Made by a program: the position numbers and the translations under genes. Of a stretch of 64,000 nucleotides of DNA, positions 1 through 11,410 are shown in pieces; positions within the stretch are counted from its first letter, which is position 1, and each line of letters opens with the position of its first letter. Origin of the DNA: Sclerotinia nivalis (Eukaryota; Ascomycota; Leotiomycetes; Helotiales; Sclerotiniaceae); contig JAPEIS010000016.1 of NCBI GenBank assembly GCA_029531795.1, forward strand, positions 868,001-932,000, given 5' to 3'. Under the pieces are notes generated by a model. The model worked only from the letters and a program-made list of their open reading frames with translations, was not told the origin of the DNA and ran no database searches.

Positions 1-1210
1 GATCCAGAATACCGGCTCGTAGTGCTTCCGCTTTCTGGGTGATGTCCTCTATGGTGCGGCCCTCTACTCGGAGTGGAGGTGATTTTAGATTGGGGACTAG
101 TTTGTGCCAGCCGATAATCCTGTAAAGGTCCTTGTCGTCCTTGGCATTATCGATGACCCTGTTCCAGTAATTCTTCCGGGCTTGTCTGATGATCGACATG
201 TACTCCTTCTGTTCCAGGGTGATGCCGTGTGATCGGTTGGGGTTAGCGAGGTGTCTGGCCCTGGCCGTTTGGCACTCGTGGGTCCACCATTCTTGGGAAG
301 AGTGTCGGTTAGCGTGATTGTTGTTGCCAGCAGTAAAGATGGCATTTGCGAAAACATTGGAGATGGCGTCTAGATATTTATCGATAAGGTCACTGGTGCC
401 CAAAGAGCCGAAATCCTTTAAGTAACTCAGGCCCACTAGCATAAGGCCATTGAACTTCCCGAGCTCCTTCTCGGGGACTCTGGGTTTGGTGGCCTCGGGT
501 GGGGAGCTGTGCGAGCGATGAATCGTGGAAACTAGAACCTCGTGGTCCGATCCGCAATGGAGGTCGTGCCGGATGATTGATTGTGCAAAGGGGATGTTCG
601 AGAAAATGAGATCCAGTACGTGACCGTCGATATGGGTCGGGGTACCCGGCGTGCCCAGATAATTCATACTGCTATCGAGTGCCCATTTGGCCAGCTTCTG
701 TCCTCCGTTGTAGGTTTCGACTCCGGGGTCAAATGAATGGTGGTGAGCATTAAAGTCTCCGCCGATGATGCAATTCTCGGGCGGGTTGAGATGAGTGATG
801 TAGTCGAAGACGTTGTGTGTATGTTGTTGTCTGTATACGTTGATGATGGTATAGCCTTCAATTTCCATCCAAACCAAATCTCTAGTTTGGAGGGGTCGGC
901 GTTGAGATGCATTCCGTGATGCGTTTTTGCGGATATAGATAAGGGCTCGAGGGCCTTGCTCCCTATCCCAGGTGTCGGTGGGGGCGGCTATCTCGAAGCC
1001 GCCGTGCGTGATGGTCCGAGAGTTGTCCTGAATCCAGGGCTCTTGAATGCAGAGGACGTCGATCTTTTGTTCGAAAGCGTTGTTGAGGAAAGCACTGTGA
1101 ATAGGTGCACTGCAGTGGAGATTGGCCCAGGCAATCAGTAATTGGGTAGATTGCCCGGGTGGTCGGTTGCGACGAATGCCGCGGAGCCGGTATGCGGTTT
1201 TATGATTCAT
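1..1210 (-). CDS. LINE (Tad1-like) ORF2, endonuclease domain, partial at window edge
   Basis: This is the 5' part of a non-LTR retrotransposon ORF2, read on the minus strand from an ATG at 1210-1208 and open to base 1, so the reverse transcriptase lies outside the window. It encodes an exonuclease-endonuclease-phosphatase (APE-type) domain that nicks target DNA. Visible motifs are IQEPW near 1040, GGDFNAHH near 755-775 and the catalytic GSDHEV near 540, followed by the linker leading to the RT. The start ATG overlaps the ORF1 stop (TAA at 1202-1200) by 11 bases, as expected for coupled translation in fungal LINEs. No stop was found in about 400 codons, and the composition is GC-richer than the rest of the window, so this copy looks younger than the other elements. 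Family assignment to Tad1 is inference from motifs and gag type. Confidence 0.85.
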   Translation of the reverse strand, partial: MNHKTAYRLRGIRRNRPPGQSTQLLIAWANLHCSAPIHSAFLNNAFEQKIDVLCIQEPWIQDNSRTITHGGFEIAAPTDTWDREQGPRALIYIRKNASRNASQRRPLQTRDLVWMEIEGYTIINVYRQQHTHNVFDYITHLNPPENCIIGGDFNAHHHSFDPGVETYNGGQKLAKWALDSSMNYLGTPGTPTHIDGHVLDLIFSNIPFAQSIIRHDLHCGSDHEVLVSTIHRSHSSPPEATKPRVPEKELGKFNGLMLVGLSYLKDFGSLGTSDLIDKYLDAISNVFANAIFTAGNNNHANRHSSQEWWTHECQTARARHLANPNRSHGITLEQKEYMSIIRQARKNYWNRVIDNAKDDKDLYRIIGWHKLVPNLKSPPLRVEGRTIEDITQKAEALRAGILD

Positions 1211-2901
1211 GAGGTGTATCGTTGGTCATATCGATATCATTGGGCTCTTGTGTAAAGTGTTCCAATAATACTTCTTCGAGAGGAGTGAGGATCCTAGGGG
1301 CTGGGACTGGAGTCGATTTGTCCAGGCTCTTTTGAGAGTGTCCTGCCTTCCGGGAGGTGCGGGGTTTGGGGGTCACCGGTGTGGTATGAGATCCACGCTG
1401 TTCATACCCAGTGATCACTGCCCCTGGTCTCTTGAGTGAGGGTGCGGCCGATGCGGCTGGGGGCCAGGTGGGGGGGGAGGTGGGGGGAGAGGGGGGGGGG
1501 CGCTGTGCCTCCGTTGCCTTTGCCTTAGCGACCTGCTTTGCGCAATGTACTGTGTGAGCTCTGAGCTCTGCTAGTTGCTTTTTGGTCGGTTTGATGAGTT
1601 TGCCGTTGACCCTCTTAGGGGTCGCTGGGCATTTTTCGTGTGCAGCCTTGAAGGGGCCGTGACAGTTGGCACATTTTGGGGGCTCCGTGCATTGATTGTG
1701 AATGGGGCCTTTGTGTCCCTCCACTCTTTCTGCACAATTGTTGCATCTGGCTTGGCGCGAGCAGGTTTTCGGGTTACAAAACCCTGACAGCCTGGATCGT
1801 GACGAGTAATTGGGTGATTCTTCTTGATTTCCCTAGCCGTCTCACTTCTTCCAAATAGGCGGAATGGTTTGACAGGTTGCAAAAAGGATACAATCCAGGT
1901 TCCTGTGCGGGAGATGGGGTCTGGGAGGTTCTTGGATGGGCGGACGTCCCTGGCTTCTATCTTGGCTTGTGCCATGACTTCATCGCGAATGAGATCGGTA
2001 GTGCACAGAAGAGTCTCATTCATGAGGGAGCCAAAGGAGGTAGGTACGCCTGCTATTGCATAGTTGTACCATACCTCTGGGATCGTAATTGATTCGGCAT
2101 CGAGTTCTCTGCGAATGATTTCGCGATTCTCTTGATTGTGGAAGAGAAGATCCCTAGTTGCTATGTCCGCTGGGTGTAGGGCCCAGCCAGTGGCCGTCTC
2201 CGTAATGGAGGGAGCTTCGAGAGGGAGAGTCCCTCGATGCGCTTACAGAGATTTTGTCGAATGAGGAAGGAATCGGTGCGATGAAGCCTAGCCTCAGAGG
2301 CGATTTGTACTAGAAGTCTCTTGTCGAGATTCTTCGATGTGCTAGCCGTTTCGGGTTTCTTCAGCTCGGAGGCATTTTTATTGGGGCCAACAAAAGGGTC
2401 CGAGCTTTTAGTTGCGGCGACTTGCGCGAAAGTGACGCGTTTATTTTGTGCGGGCGCGTTGTTGTTTTTGTGGTTGATTTGGCTTGAGGCCGCCCCCCCC
2501 ATTTGGGTGGTGGCAGGGTTGAGGAGGGTAGTAATGTGGGTGAGAATGGCGTTACTAAGTTCCTTGGCAATTACCTGCTCCTCAGGTTTCTTGCGGGATT
2601 GAATAAAGGTATCGACAGCTTTCCCGAAATCGCTGATTACGGTGAGGCGCGCCTTTGTTTGCTTTTGTATCTCTTCCAGTTGTGCGTCGATGATGGCAGC
2701 AATGGAGGAGCGTGGGCGAGGGCTTTGAGTGGGACCAGTTTGGCCAAAGTTGATAGGAGGGGGAGGTGTAATGTAATTAAGATCCTTCCTACGTTTATGA
2801 CTGGTTTGTTTGAAGGTAGATGGTGTTGTTGGTTCTTCTTCCCGTGTGTGTTGCGCGTCGAACAAACCCGCGGGGGTTTGTTTTGGCGTGTCCACCTCCA
2901 T
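1200..2901 (-). pseudogene. LINE ORF1 (gag-like, zinc knuckles), frameshifted
   Basis: ORF1 of the same LINE, an RNA-binding gag-like protein. It starts at the ATG at 2901 (MEVDTPKQTP) and ends at the TAA at 1202-1200. The N-terminal ~220 residues are Ser/Thr/Pro/Lys rich. The C-terminal part carries cysteine knuckles, including CNNC followed by His/His/Cys near 1720-1760, and CANC-x7-H-x2-C near 1660. The reading frame changes twice, near 2215 and near 1775; each side reads sensibly and the protein is continuous if single-base indels are allowed. A Pro-rich low-complexity stretch over a G-run lies near 1470-1500. The copy is therefore broken in ORF1 although the visible ORF2 is open. Confidence 0.75.
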
Positions 2902-4069
2902 CGCGACAAGTTGTCGATTTAGATAAATCGAAACGAGTGCGGAAGAGTCTTGTGATCGTAGATAAACCTGTAGCGTAAATTAAATAACAAATCTAATTGA
3001 ATTGGTGATGGCCGGATGATGGGTGATGATGGGTATATGATCTTCTCTTCCCCGTGGGCGAGGTGAAGCTGACCCTACAGTCTCTCCAACCCTCTTCACA
3101 CCCTTCTACGCAGGCGCAAAGGGGCCACCTTACCTGCCTACCAGAGGAAGAGGACCCATTGTTAAATATCAATCTGAACTCTATATACAGCGATGATCAT
3201 AGAGATCGGACAGAATACTTCCGGTGAACCCTGATCGTAGGAGGTTGGCCGAGCCTTGGTGATTCTTCATTCGGGATATAATTCATTACCGGTGAAGTGG
3301 GTGCATAATTTAGGGTCTAGTACGCCTGAAAATGGACCCTAAAGGCACCCTACGCTTAACAATCTTGTATTTATTAGAATCTCGTTGTGAAGATGCCCGG
3401 TAAGTTTTAGATGCTAGGATCGATGAGGGAACCCTAAATTTAGGCCTGTATAACCTCCGGTGATCTTTACCCTTGACGTTGAAAGATTTCCAAATGCAGA
3501 AAGTATGCTCCCGGTGAGCTAATTAACCTGGATAGGGTTGATGGGTTATCCGCGGGTACCTATTGGTTGTCACGTGCTCTTATAGCAGTTGCAATTGTCG
3601 CCCCCTTAGAGTTCTTCCGAACCCTATGCGCAACATAACCTCTTTCTTCAAGGCGGTCAATTGCACAGCTTTTATGCTAGCCTCTATAGGGGTCTTACAG
3701 CCTGTGTATTGCTCCCGGTGACCTTTTATTCGTAGTCTAATTATAGGGCCAACAACTATATACTATATATTACTCCCGGTGAGGTTTTATTCGTGGTCTA
3801 ATCATAGGCCCTACAGCCTGTGTATTGCCCCCGGTGAGCTTTTTTCACGCTCCATTATAGGGCCCACAGCTACATGCTCGACATCACTCCCGGTGACCCC
3901 ATGGTACGAACTTTTTGTGTGGTGAAACGACATTAATAGCGATTTCGCACGTAAAATCATTTGTCGGAAATGATTTTTCCGACAAAATCAATTGCGCGTG
4001 GGGAATCTACCAATGAGGAGTCAATGGGTTGCCTATTTTTTTTGGGATTTTGATTTTGATTTTGATATT
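2902..4069. repeat. Non-coding leader with recurring CCGGTGA motif
   Basis: No gene is visible. The stretch sits upstream of the minus-strand LINE ORF1, so it may be its 5' untranslated region or promoter. The core CCGGTGA recurs near 3228, 3289, 3457, 3511, 3715, 3776, 3831 and 3889. The last four lie in imperfect tandem units of about 58 bases (3700-3900) that share a TTATTCGT..TCTAATTATAGGGCC body. A short TGATTT repeat lies at 4047-4065, just before the LTR. Confidence 0.5.
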
Positions 4070-4176
4070 TGTCGATAGGCACACGCATGGGGAAAGTGAA
4101 GCTTCAATATCAGTCTTGTGTTACTTGTATTGATTTGCCTAAAGAACTAGAACTATGGAAACGTCGAACTATATAA

Positions 4177-5261
4177 TTTGATTTGATTTGATATATTTAT
4201 CGTCATAGGCCGTAGGCCACACGTGCTTGCACGTGTAAACCTTTGCCATCTATTCCAGTTTTTGGACAAATGACGCCCGGGGGAGGCCCCCAGGTGGTAT
4301 GCTAGCTAGCTAGATTATATACATTTTCAGGGGTACTAGGGCAGGGTTTACATGATTGCCGTCGTATAATTGAGCAAAGCTTTTAAAGCTTGAAATGCAT
4401 TCGTAGTCCGCTTCGTCTACTGGATCACTAACTCTTGATCCCTCTCCCGATCCCCTCATACGTTGATTTTTTTTTTTTGAAAAATAAATAATAAAATAAT
4501 AATAAAATAATGAAAGGGGGATTGATCAATTTTTAATATATTGACCAAAAGAATTGACCAAATTGACCAAATTGACCAGAATTGGCCAGCTGAATTGATC
4601 AAATTGAACGAATTGACCTAATTGACTATATGAACAGAAAACCGAGATCCTTAATCGTCATCCTGGTTATTCTGATCGTTGGGAGGGTGACGCGGGCATA
4701 TGTTGTATTGGAAATTAGTTGTTTCCAACCATTCTGCAAGTCTGGCTATATTAGTGGGTGTGTCCAGAAGCTAAGGGATGGCTTCAGAAGAGGGGTTTTT
4801 TGAGAGCGTTTTGTATGCTTTGTCAATTTTACAAAAGAAGAAGTGTAAGGGGGTCTTCCTTTTTCCGCAAGTGCAGAGGGTATATGCTTTGGGGTGATGG
4901 AATCGTTCGTGGTAGGCTGCGAAGTCTCCATGTTGGGACCTGATTGCTAGTATATAGCCCAATATAGCTCTTTTTATAGAGAGTAATGCTGGCTCTTCTG
5001 TATGGATAATGAATAGATCCTTATAGGATTGGGGACTTGTAGTGTTCCATAATTGTATGCTTGCTAGTTTGGCATTTGTCTTTGTTAATCGTTTCAGAGA
5101 AGCTAAAGTGCAGATTGGATTAGAAGGAGGTAGGAGAGCTGCTCCTTCCTTTGCAGCTTTGTCAGCGGCCTCATTCCCAGGGATATTGAGATGCCCTGGG
5201 ACCCATCGGATACGGATCGCCCCAGGCGGAAGGTGTGGTGATCGGGGTCTGGAGGCCCACT
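4177..5261 (-). mobile_element. 5'-truncated LINE copy A (ORF2 C-terminus and 3' UTR)
   Basis: Minus-strand LINE fragment whose 3' end (left) is a run of TTTGA/TTGA units instead of poly(A). It is followed by a conserved ~280-bp 3' UTR, a run of degenerate TTGACCAAA units near 4540-4620, and ORF2 C-terminal coding from about 5255 to 4690. The translation shows the end of the RNase H region (RWVPGH, GNEAADKAAKEGA) and the C-terminal LINE zinc knuckle (CTCGKRKTPLHFFFC, 4850-4900). An in-frame TAG at 4773-4771 stands where copy B has Trp. 5'-truncated, so a dead copy. Confidence 0.75.
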
Positions 5262-5273
5262 CGAACTATATGA

Positions 5274-6628
5274 TTGATTGATTGATATATTTATCGTCAT
5301 AGGCCGTAGGCCACACGTGCTTGCACGTGTAACCTTTGCCATCTATTCCAGTTTTGGACAAATGACGCCCGAGGGTTAGGCCCCCGGGTGGTATATTAGC
5401 TAACTAGGTTGGATACAATTTAGGGTTACTAGGGCAGGGTTTACATGATTGCCGTCGTGTAGTTGATTAGAGCTTTAAAGCTGTGGTATAATCGTAGTCC
5501 GCTTCGTCTACTGGATCACTTTCTCTTGATCCCTCTCCCGATCCCCTCGTACGCTTTATTGGTGACCCTAGAATTAAATATGAACAACTCCGAAGATATT
5601 ATATATATTTGCTCTGTTAATTCAGCTTAGGGCGCTGCGGGCAAATATCGCAGAAGAATTTGGTTGTTTCTAACCACTCAGCGAGTCTGGTAGTGCCAGA
5701 AGGGGAGTTTAAAAGCCAGGGTATAGCTTCGGAAGGGGGGCTTTTTGAAAGCGTTTTGTATGCTTTTTTGGTTTTGCAGAAGAAGAAATGTAAAGGGGTT
5801 TTCCTTTTCCCACAAGTACATAGAATGTGTACTTCAGGGTGATGAAAGCGTTCGTGATAAGCTGCGAAATCTCTGTGTTGCGATCTAATCGCTAAGATAT
5901 AGCCTAATATAGCTCTTTTTTGGAGAGTAATATTGATTTTTCTGTATGGGAGATCATAAGGTCCTTATAGTATTGAGGGCCTATGGTATTCCATAATTGC
6001 TCCTTTGTTAGCTTAGCGTTTGATTTCGCTAATCGTTTCAGAGAGGCCAGAGTACAGATTGGATAAAAAGGGGATGGAAGAGCGGCTCCTTCCTTTGCTG
6101 CTTTATCGCAGCCTCATTCCCAGATATATTGAGATGGCCCGGGACCCATCGGATTCGGACCGTTCCAGGAGAAAGATGTGTTAAACGGGGTCTGGAGGTT
6201 TATGCCCGTGTAATAGCTGCGAATTCTTTGAAGATTGATTGAGAGGACCCATTGAAATGGGATCCTAATCGCAGTGTCACTTCGTAGTTATCCAGGAAAA
6301 TCCAGAGGTCAGTGGCCAGTGTTGCGGAGAGTGTGGTTACAGCAGTTTTAGCTCCTTCTAATGCTGCGATTGCCTCTGCATCGAAGACTTCCGCGTTCAG
6401 GCCTAGTGAGAATGAGTGGTGTATAATTTGTCTTTCGAATTGTGTTACGATGAAGCCGCCTCCAATGGCCCCATCTTTGGCTTCGCTTTTTGAGCCGTCG
6501 GAGAAGACCTGTAGGTCATTTCCTGGAATTGTACTGTAGAAGGCTTTGAAATCACTTGCTGCCTGAGATTTTGATCTGCCTAAGGGCCCAAAGACGCGTA
6601 TTTCGGCTTCCAATCGGGTTTCAGTGCA
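5274..6628 (-). mobile_element. 5'-truncated LINE copy B with RNase H domain
   Basis: Second minus-strand LINE fragment, inserted next to copy A at the same LTR site. Its left end is a (TTGA)n tail plus the same 3' UTR (5290-5560). Coding from 6613 downwards gives an RNase H domain with FSDGSK (catalytic Asp), EAIAALEGAK (catalytic Glu) and FLDN (Asp). A TAA at 6202-6200 interrupts the frame before RWVPGH and the C-terminal Cys/His knuckle (5790-5840). It is about 350 bases longer at the 5' side than copy A, so the two are separate insertions rather than a simple duplication of one fragment. Confidence 0.75.
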
Positions 6629-6927
6629 CTAGAACTATATGAAGTGCGACCGAAGCACTAGCGTCAACGCAAGTGAATTCACGTGATGAATCATGAATAT
6701 CTCAACAAGAGTATTAACGTATTTCGCAACTATGTCAAAACCCTAGTCAATATTCCAAATCCTAAACTTTTCCATAAAAGTTTTCCCTAATCGCATCTAC
6801 CATTATCCAAGTCTCTTCCCAATCCAACTGAAAATATCACTTCAATTGCCCTAAACTCTTCAATGACACACCCCGTCAGTCCCCCACCCCGCCAGCGCAG
6901 AATTCTTGGCAAACATTATCTGCATAT

Positions 6928-7790
6928 TCAAGACCAGGATCCTAATTTGAGGTTTCCGCTATTTCCTCTTGATTCATATCCTCCTTGTTCGTCATTTTCT
7001 TTGCGATCTAATAGAGGGTGAGGAATTCGACCAGATTGGATCCGCTCTCCTCGATCAATCAAAGCATGATACATCCCAAGACAATACTCTGCTGCTGCGA
7101 AATTCTCTGCTGGAATATTGTAATCGTAGCACGCCCCCAAAGAAGGGTAGATGTAGGTAGGATCGAAGAAAAGATTGGACATATCATCATGCCAATGTAA
7201 ACGGTGTCGTTCATCTGCCAAATTATATTGTTAGTAGTAAAAGCTAAATTATGAGTTGGGATTTCATATTATGGATATATTTCGTACGAGAACAGCTTAA
7301 ATCGTGATGTGCGAAATGGCAGTTCGCACAACAACCTCCAAACATAACGCGACTAGGTCCTACATCGTATGAAGGTATAGAAATACATCCACCCGCAAAG
7401 ATCCCATTTCCTGTTTCTCAACGATCGCATAGCAACGCATTAATACTTCCACAAGCTTGTACACATACTGCTTCCATAGCTCGAGGATCGCTAACTATAT
7501 CAACAAACCCGGGCTTTCGAAACTCTACATCTCGACGGAATGGAAAATTATCGACTATGTAGCCGACGTCTGTATGGCGCACTGTAATTTTTATTAATTT
7601 AAATGAAAAATTGATATAAGAAAGATTGGAGGTGAGTTATTACTTGTTCTAATGGTGCAGTTTGTTTCACATCTGTCTGTTTGCCTTTCCCTGATAGATA
7701 TGTACTAAGCTTATCTGGATTCTTGATATTGCATTCCATTAGTGGGTTATTCTTAGCCTTCTTCGGAGTAGGAGTTGGTGTATTCATATT
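6928..7790 (-). pseudogene. Damaged fungal gene of unknown function, three putative exons
   Basis: Minus-strand coding pieces that read like one gene. Exon 1 begins with ATG near 7790 (MNTPTPTPKKAKN) and ends near 7645 at a GTAATA donor. A middle block (7588-7265) encodes a Cys-rich segment with CVQACG and CCANCHF. The last block (7210-6928) encodes HRLHWHDDMSNL... and ends at a TGA. The middle block contains an in-frame TGA (CGT TGA GAA, near 7420), and exon 1 does not join it in frame with the visible splice sites. I therefore treat it as a decayed gene or an unresolved exon structure. I do not recognise the family; the Cys pattern resembles short Cys-rich tails common in uncharacterised fungal proteins. 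Confidence 0.35.
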
Positions 7791-7908
7791 GAGACAAGTT
7801 GATAAAGTAATGTTCTGGATAGAATAACAAAATGATAACATATTCAATGAAATATCTTGAGATGATAATATTCCCTGCTTTTCTTCAAGAGGCTTTCATC
7901 CCTTCCAA

Positions 7909-9354
7909 TCAGTCTCTCTTATCCCCACCAGTCTTTCCCTTGGCTGCAGCATTATACAGCTCACCCAACTTCACTATATTCTCCCATTGCCCTCCTTCCT
8001 TCCATTTATCATGTCTCTTCTTCAAGACTTCCTTACTGATAGGAAAGCCTGTGATCATGCCCTTGCTTGCTGCTCTAGCTCGATCTTCTTTTTCGGACCG
8101 CAGACATTCGACAGCTAGTTCCTGAATATGCTTTCGAGCTTCGCATAATAGAGCAGAGTCTTTCTCTAATTCTGGCTTTGTCGGAGCAGAGTCTTTATCT
8201 AAGTCTGGCTTTGTCGAGCATGGGAGAGAAGACGGAAGAGAGGATAGAAGAGAGAATGAGGATGGATGACCGACTTGTTTCAAATCAAAGTATTCAAGAA
8301 CTGCCTTGAGCCATTTTTGAAAAACATTTGAAAACTGATTCATTTGACAACTGAGCAGTAAGTTGGCTTGAGCGGCCATGATGGCTTTGATTTGAAAGTC
8401 GGGGAATGACTTATCAAGTGGAATAAGCTTCGTTTCAGCTTCATCCAAAGAAACTTCGAAGAAGGCTTCAAACATAACCTTCCATTCTAAAGGAGAATCC
8501 TTCTCTGCCATAAAGCTCCGACATGCATTCATGCAACCCTCCAATGTTACACTATGCACTTCAAGATTCCGCGCTTCTCGAATTCTCCTAGTGACTTCCG
8601 AAAACACACCATCTGGCATGCTCTTGTCAAAAATTGTATGTACCATATCTCTTAGAACATTGAGGAATTCACTTTGACAAGAGAGAGTGTGGATGTTTGA
8701 AAGTTTCATCATCACATCTTCCAGTTTCACCCCTTGGTCTTTCAGTTCCATTCTCGTGTCTTTCAGTTCCATCCTCGTGTCTTTCAGTTCCATCCTCGTA
8801 TCTTTCAGTTCCATCCTCGTGTCTTTCAGTTCCATCCTCGTGTCTTTCAGTTCCTTTCGCATAGATGCCCACTCCTTCTGCTGACGTTTGAAATAAGGCC
8901 CGTTGTTTGTTATCATAGCCTGATCATCTACAACAAACTTGTGAAGGTTTTTTCCAATATTTCGAATTGCTTGTTCGTTGAGTACAGGCAATTTCTTGGC
9001 AAGAGAGGAATTGTGTTTGAGATTTTGAAAAGCATTATACACATTTTTTTCGAGTGGCAATTCTTGGAAGGTTTGGATAGGGACAATTTGTTTTTGAGAT
9101 ACAATCTGAATTATAGAAAGAATCATTAGTTTGGAATTTAATATAATTAACAAAAGCAAAGGAAGAAATCATGATTGAAGATGTTCCAGATACAAACATA
9201 CCTGAGACCATTGCTTAGATGAACTGGAGACCATAGCAAGTGCTATGATATGACTTTGTGGAGAAGTTCGAAAAAGAAGACCAGGAAGACAGAATTTGAA
9301 TCTGTCTTTGGTGGCGAGAAGGTGGCATCGCCTCAATACAAGATGACCGTTCAT
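7909..9354 (-). CDS. Coiled-coil protein of unknown function with heptad repeat, 2 exons
   Basis: Two exons, 9354-9202 and 9105-7909, are separated by a 96-base intron (GTATGT donor, TTCAG acceptor) that joins in phase 0 to give about 449 residues. The centre has five near-perfect copies of a 7-residue unit (KDTRMEL) plus flanking KEL/MEL variants (8735-8870, 21-bp DNA repeat). This predicts a parallel coiled coil. The region after the repeat (S/D/E-rich helices, KPELEKD duplicated) has no recognisable domain and there is no signal peptide or membrane segment. Start chosen because its ATG exon splices cleanly. The copy number of the 21-bp repeat may vary among strains; that is inference. Confidence 0.6.
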
Positions 9355-9469
9355 GATTGATCAATATGATGAAGGCTATTAGGTGTATGAGTAATACATA
9401 GAGTTTGGTATATTATATAAATTGACAATTGCAAACAAAAAAGTCTACTTTTATAAAATACAAACACAC

Positions 9470-9615
9470 AAGTATACAACAGCACAGGAAGTATACATCA
9501 GCACAGAAAGTATACATCAACACTAGGAAGTATACATCAGCACTAGGAAGTACACAGTAAAACTAGGAAGCTGCATGGAAACTGCATGGAAACTGCATGA
9601 AAACTGCATGGTTGT
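9470..9615. repeat. Two short tandem repeats (about 20 bp and 11 bp)
   Basis: From 9475 to 9570 a unit of roughly 20 bases (aggaagtatacatcagcact) occurs about five times with small changes. It is followed by four copies of an 11-base unit (gaaactgcatg) at 9572-9612. It lies upstream of the coiled-coil gene (its promoter side). No coding potential. Confidence 0.7.
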
Positions 9616-11410
9616 ATTACCATAGGTTGTAGTTCTCCCTGGTGAAAGCACTAGGGTGTAACAGGCTCCGACATACGATAGATAATTCTTCCGAGATCTG
9701 AAATTCTTCTCAGCCCTATATTAGTTTATATCTTAACTCTGTATTACTATAGAAAACTCTGGGATTATTTAATTATATCCTGATATAAGACAACCAAATT
9801 TCTTTTCAAAAAATTAAATATCATAGTGATTTTGTGATATATAATTTTTATCACTATCGATAGCTGTATTGCTGAAAGGGCTACTGTAGAAGTATGATGA
9901 GGTGTTCTCCGTTTGATATGCAGGGACACTGGGTAAATCTTCCATATCTACATTTAGCACAATCGGAAGGAGCAATTATGTAAACGAGTATACGAAAACT
10001 AATGGTTTTGGAATTACTTATTCTCCTTTTAATATATATATGAACAATAAGAGAATATAGCAAAAAAGAGAGAATCGTGATCAAGTATACACTTTTTATT
10101 ATTATCACCGAACACAATTGTACTATCATATCACTACCTCTATCTCCAGCTTTTCAAGGTACTCATCGTTAAGAAAAACTTGGCTTCAGTATATCCACGA
10201 ATTAGCCTCAACCCTTTATTATAATTTTAGAACCGAAAATGTCAATCCTACATCTCATTCCGAAAGTATCTATCCGCAATATACTAACTCCACAAATTAA
10301 TTCATCTCAACAATATCTCCCAATTATCAACAGCAATAATATATCCGAAACAGCATTGCATAATCTCCATTTCACAGATATGAGACTTTACAATTCTAGC
10401 TTATATCTGCTTTAGCAGTATACAATATTCGTTTGAAAGAGGCACATTATACTTTCAGTCCTTTTGTGATCCGTTATTCTCAATAAATGATCTTTCTCAT
10501 TTCTTAAACAACTATTCAATCCGTCTCTCCCCTTATACCATACTCATGTATATGTGAGTCGGGGTGTAGATATCTATTGATTATAAAGTCAAAGAGAAAA
10601 AATAGAAAATAAATTAAATTTCCAATTTCAAGAAGTGAGTTTTATGTTAAGATCATATAGGCAAAGAATCAATTAGTCGTAAAACCGTAGCCAAACTTTT
10701 CATTACCCTTTCTAATCATGAATAAGCTATTACTTTTAAGTTCAATCAATAAAGAGATATCAGAACGCTTATAGTTCGCCACCATTCCTGTCCTTTCATA
10801 AGCAATACAAAGAAGCTTGTTTACTAAACATTCCAAACTGATCGATGACGTTCCTACGCTGATGATTCGAAATGAGAACGCTTCCGTTTAGGTTTCTTGT
10901 TTTGACGAAACTGTTGCGTGATCGTAACATTTTATATATATTAATAAAGATAATATTGCGCTAGACTAAAGCAATATTCAATAGTATCTTATAGTCCGGA
11001 CTATCTAGTAGATCAAGCATGAGCTATCGTTGCTATAGTATTTGAAGTTAAATTAATATGCAAAAATCGATTCAATATATAAAAACAATTCAATATTCAA
11101 AACCAATTTAAATATTCCAATTAAATTCAGGAACTAAAAGCTCTGATTACTGAACTACAGCCCATAGCCTATACTATTGATTATCAAAAGATACTGAAAT
11201 GACTCAATTTTCTCTGTTAGCATCCTATCTTCGATACTCAAGAAATTACATTCTAGGAAAAGATTAAGATTTTCTTTCTTATTCTAATTATTCAAAACCT
11301 GAAGTGAATTATGTGTATCATCACGCGCAATACGGGACCGTACACATAAGTCTTACTACAATCATTCTTTCAACATGTAGCTATTTACAATGCAGTTATG
11401 CGATGATTGC
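9616..11410. other. AT-rich stretch without a recognisable gene
   Basis: Both strands have only short open frames with poor composition, and no motif or element end was recognised. It separates the coiled-coil gene from the gypsy relic. Confidence 0.5.

Larger units (their letters stand above)
4070..6707 (+). mobile_element. Solo LTR (TGTCGATAGG...ATCTCAACA family), split by two LINE insertions
   Basis: The left part (4070-4176) and right part (6631-6707) together rebuild a short LTR of ~170 bases beginning TGTCGATAGGCACACG and ending GAATATCTCAACA. The same LTR occurs at 32497-32945, 52788-52952, 54553-54732 and 56007-56178, and as fragments at 25020 and 38217. Between the two parts lie two truncated LINE copies. 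The interrupted site, gaactatat, is present three times (4166, 5263, 6632). No 5-bp duplication was recognisable around the whole LTR. Confidence 0.7.

Noticed and set aside
1571..2092. Plus-strand frames opposite LINE 1 ORF1
   Set aside because: The minus strand carries zinc-knuckle motifs and continuous gag; plus frames are shadows.
9470..9615. Repeats that might be taken for a CRISPR array
   Set aside because: Units are contiguous with no unique spacers and the host is a eukaryote; simple tandem repeats.
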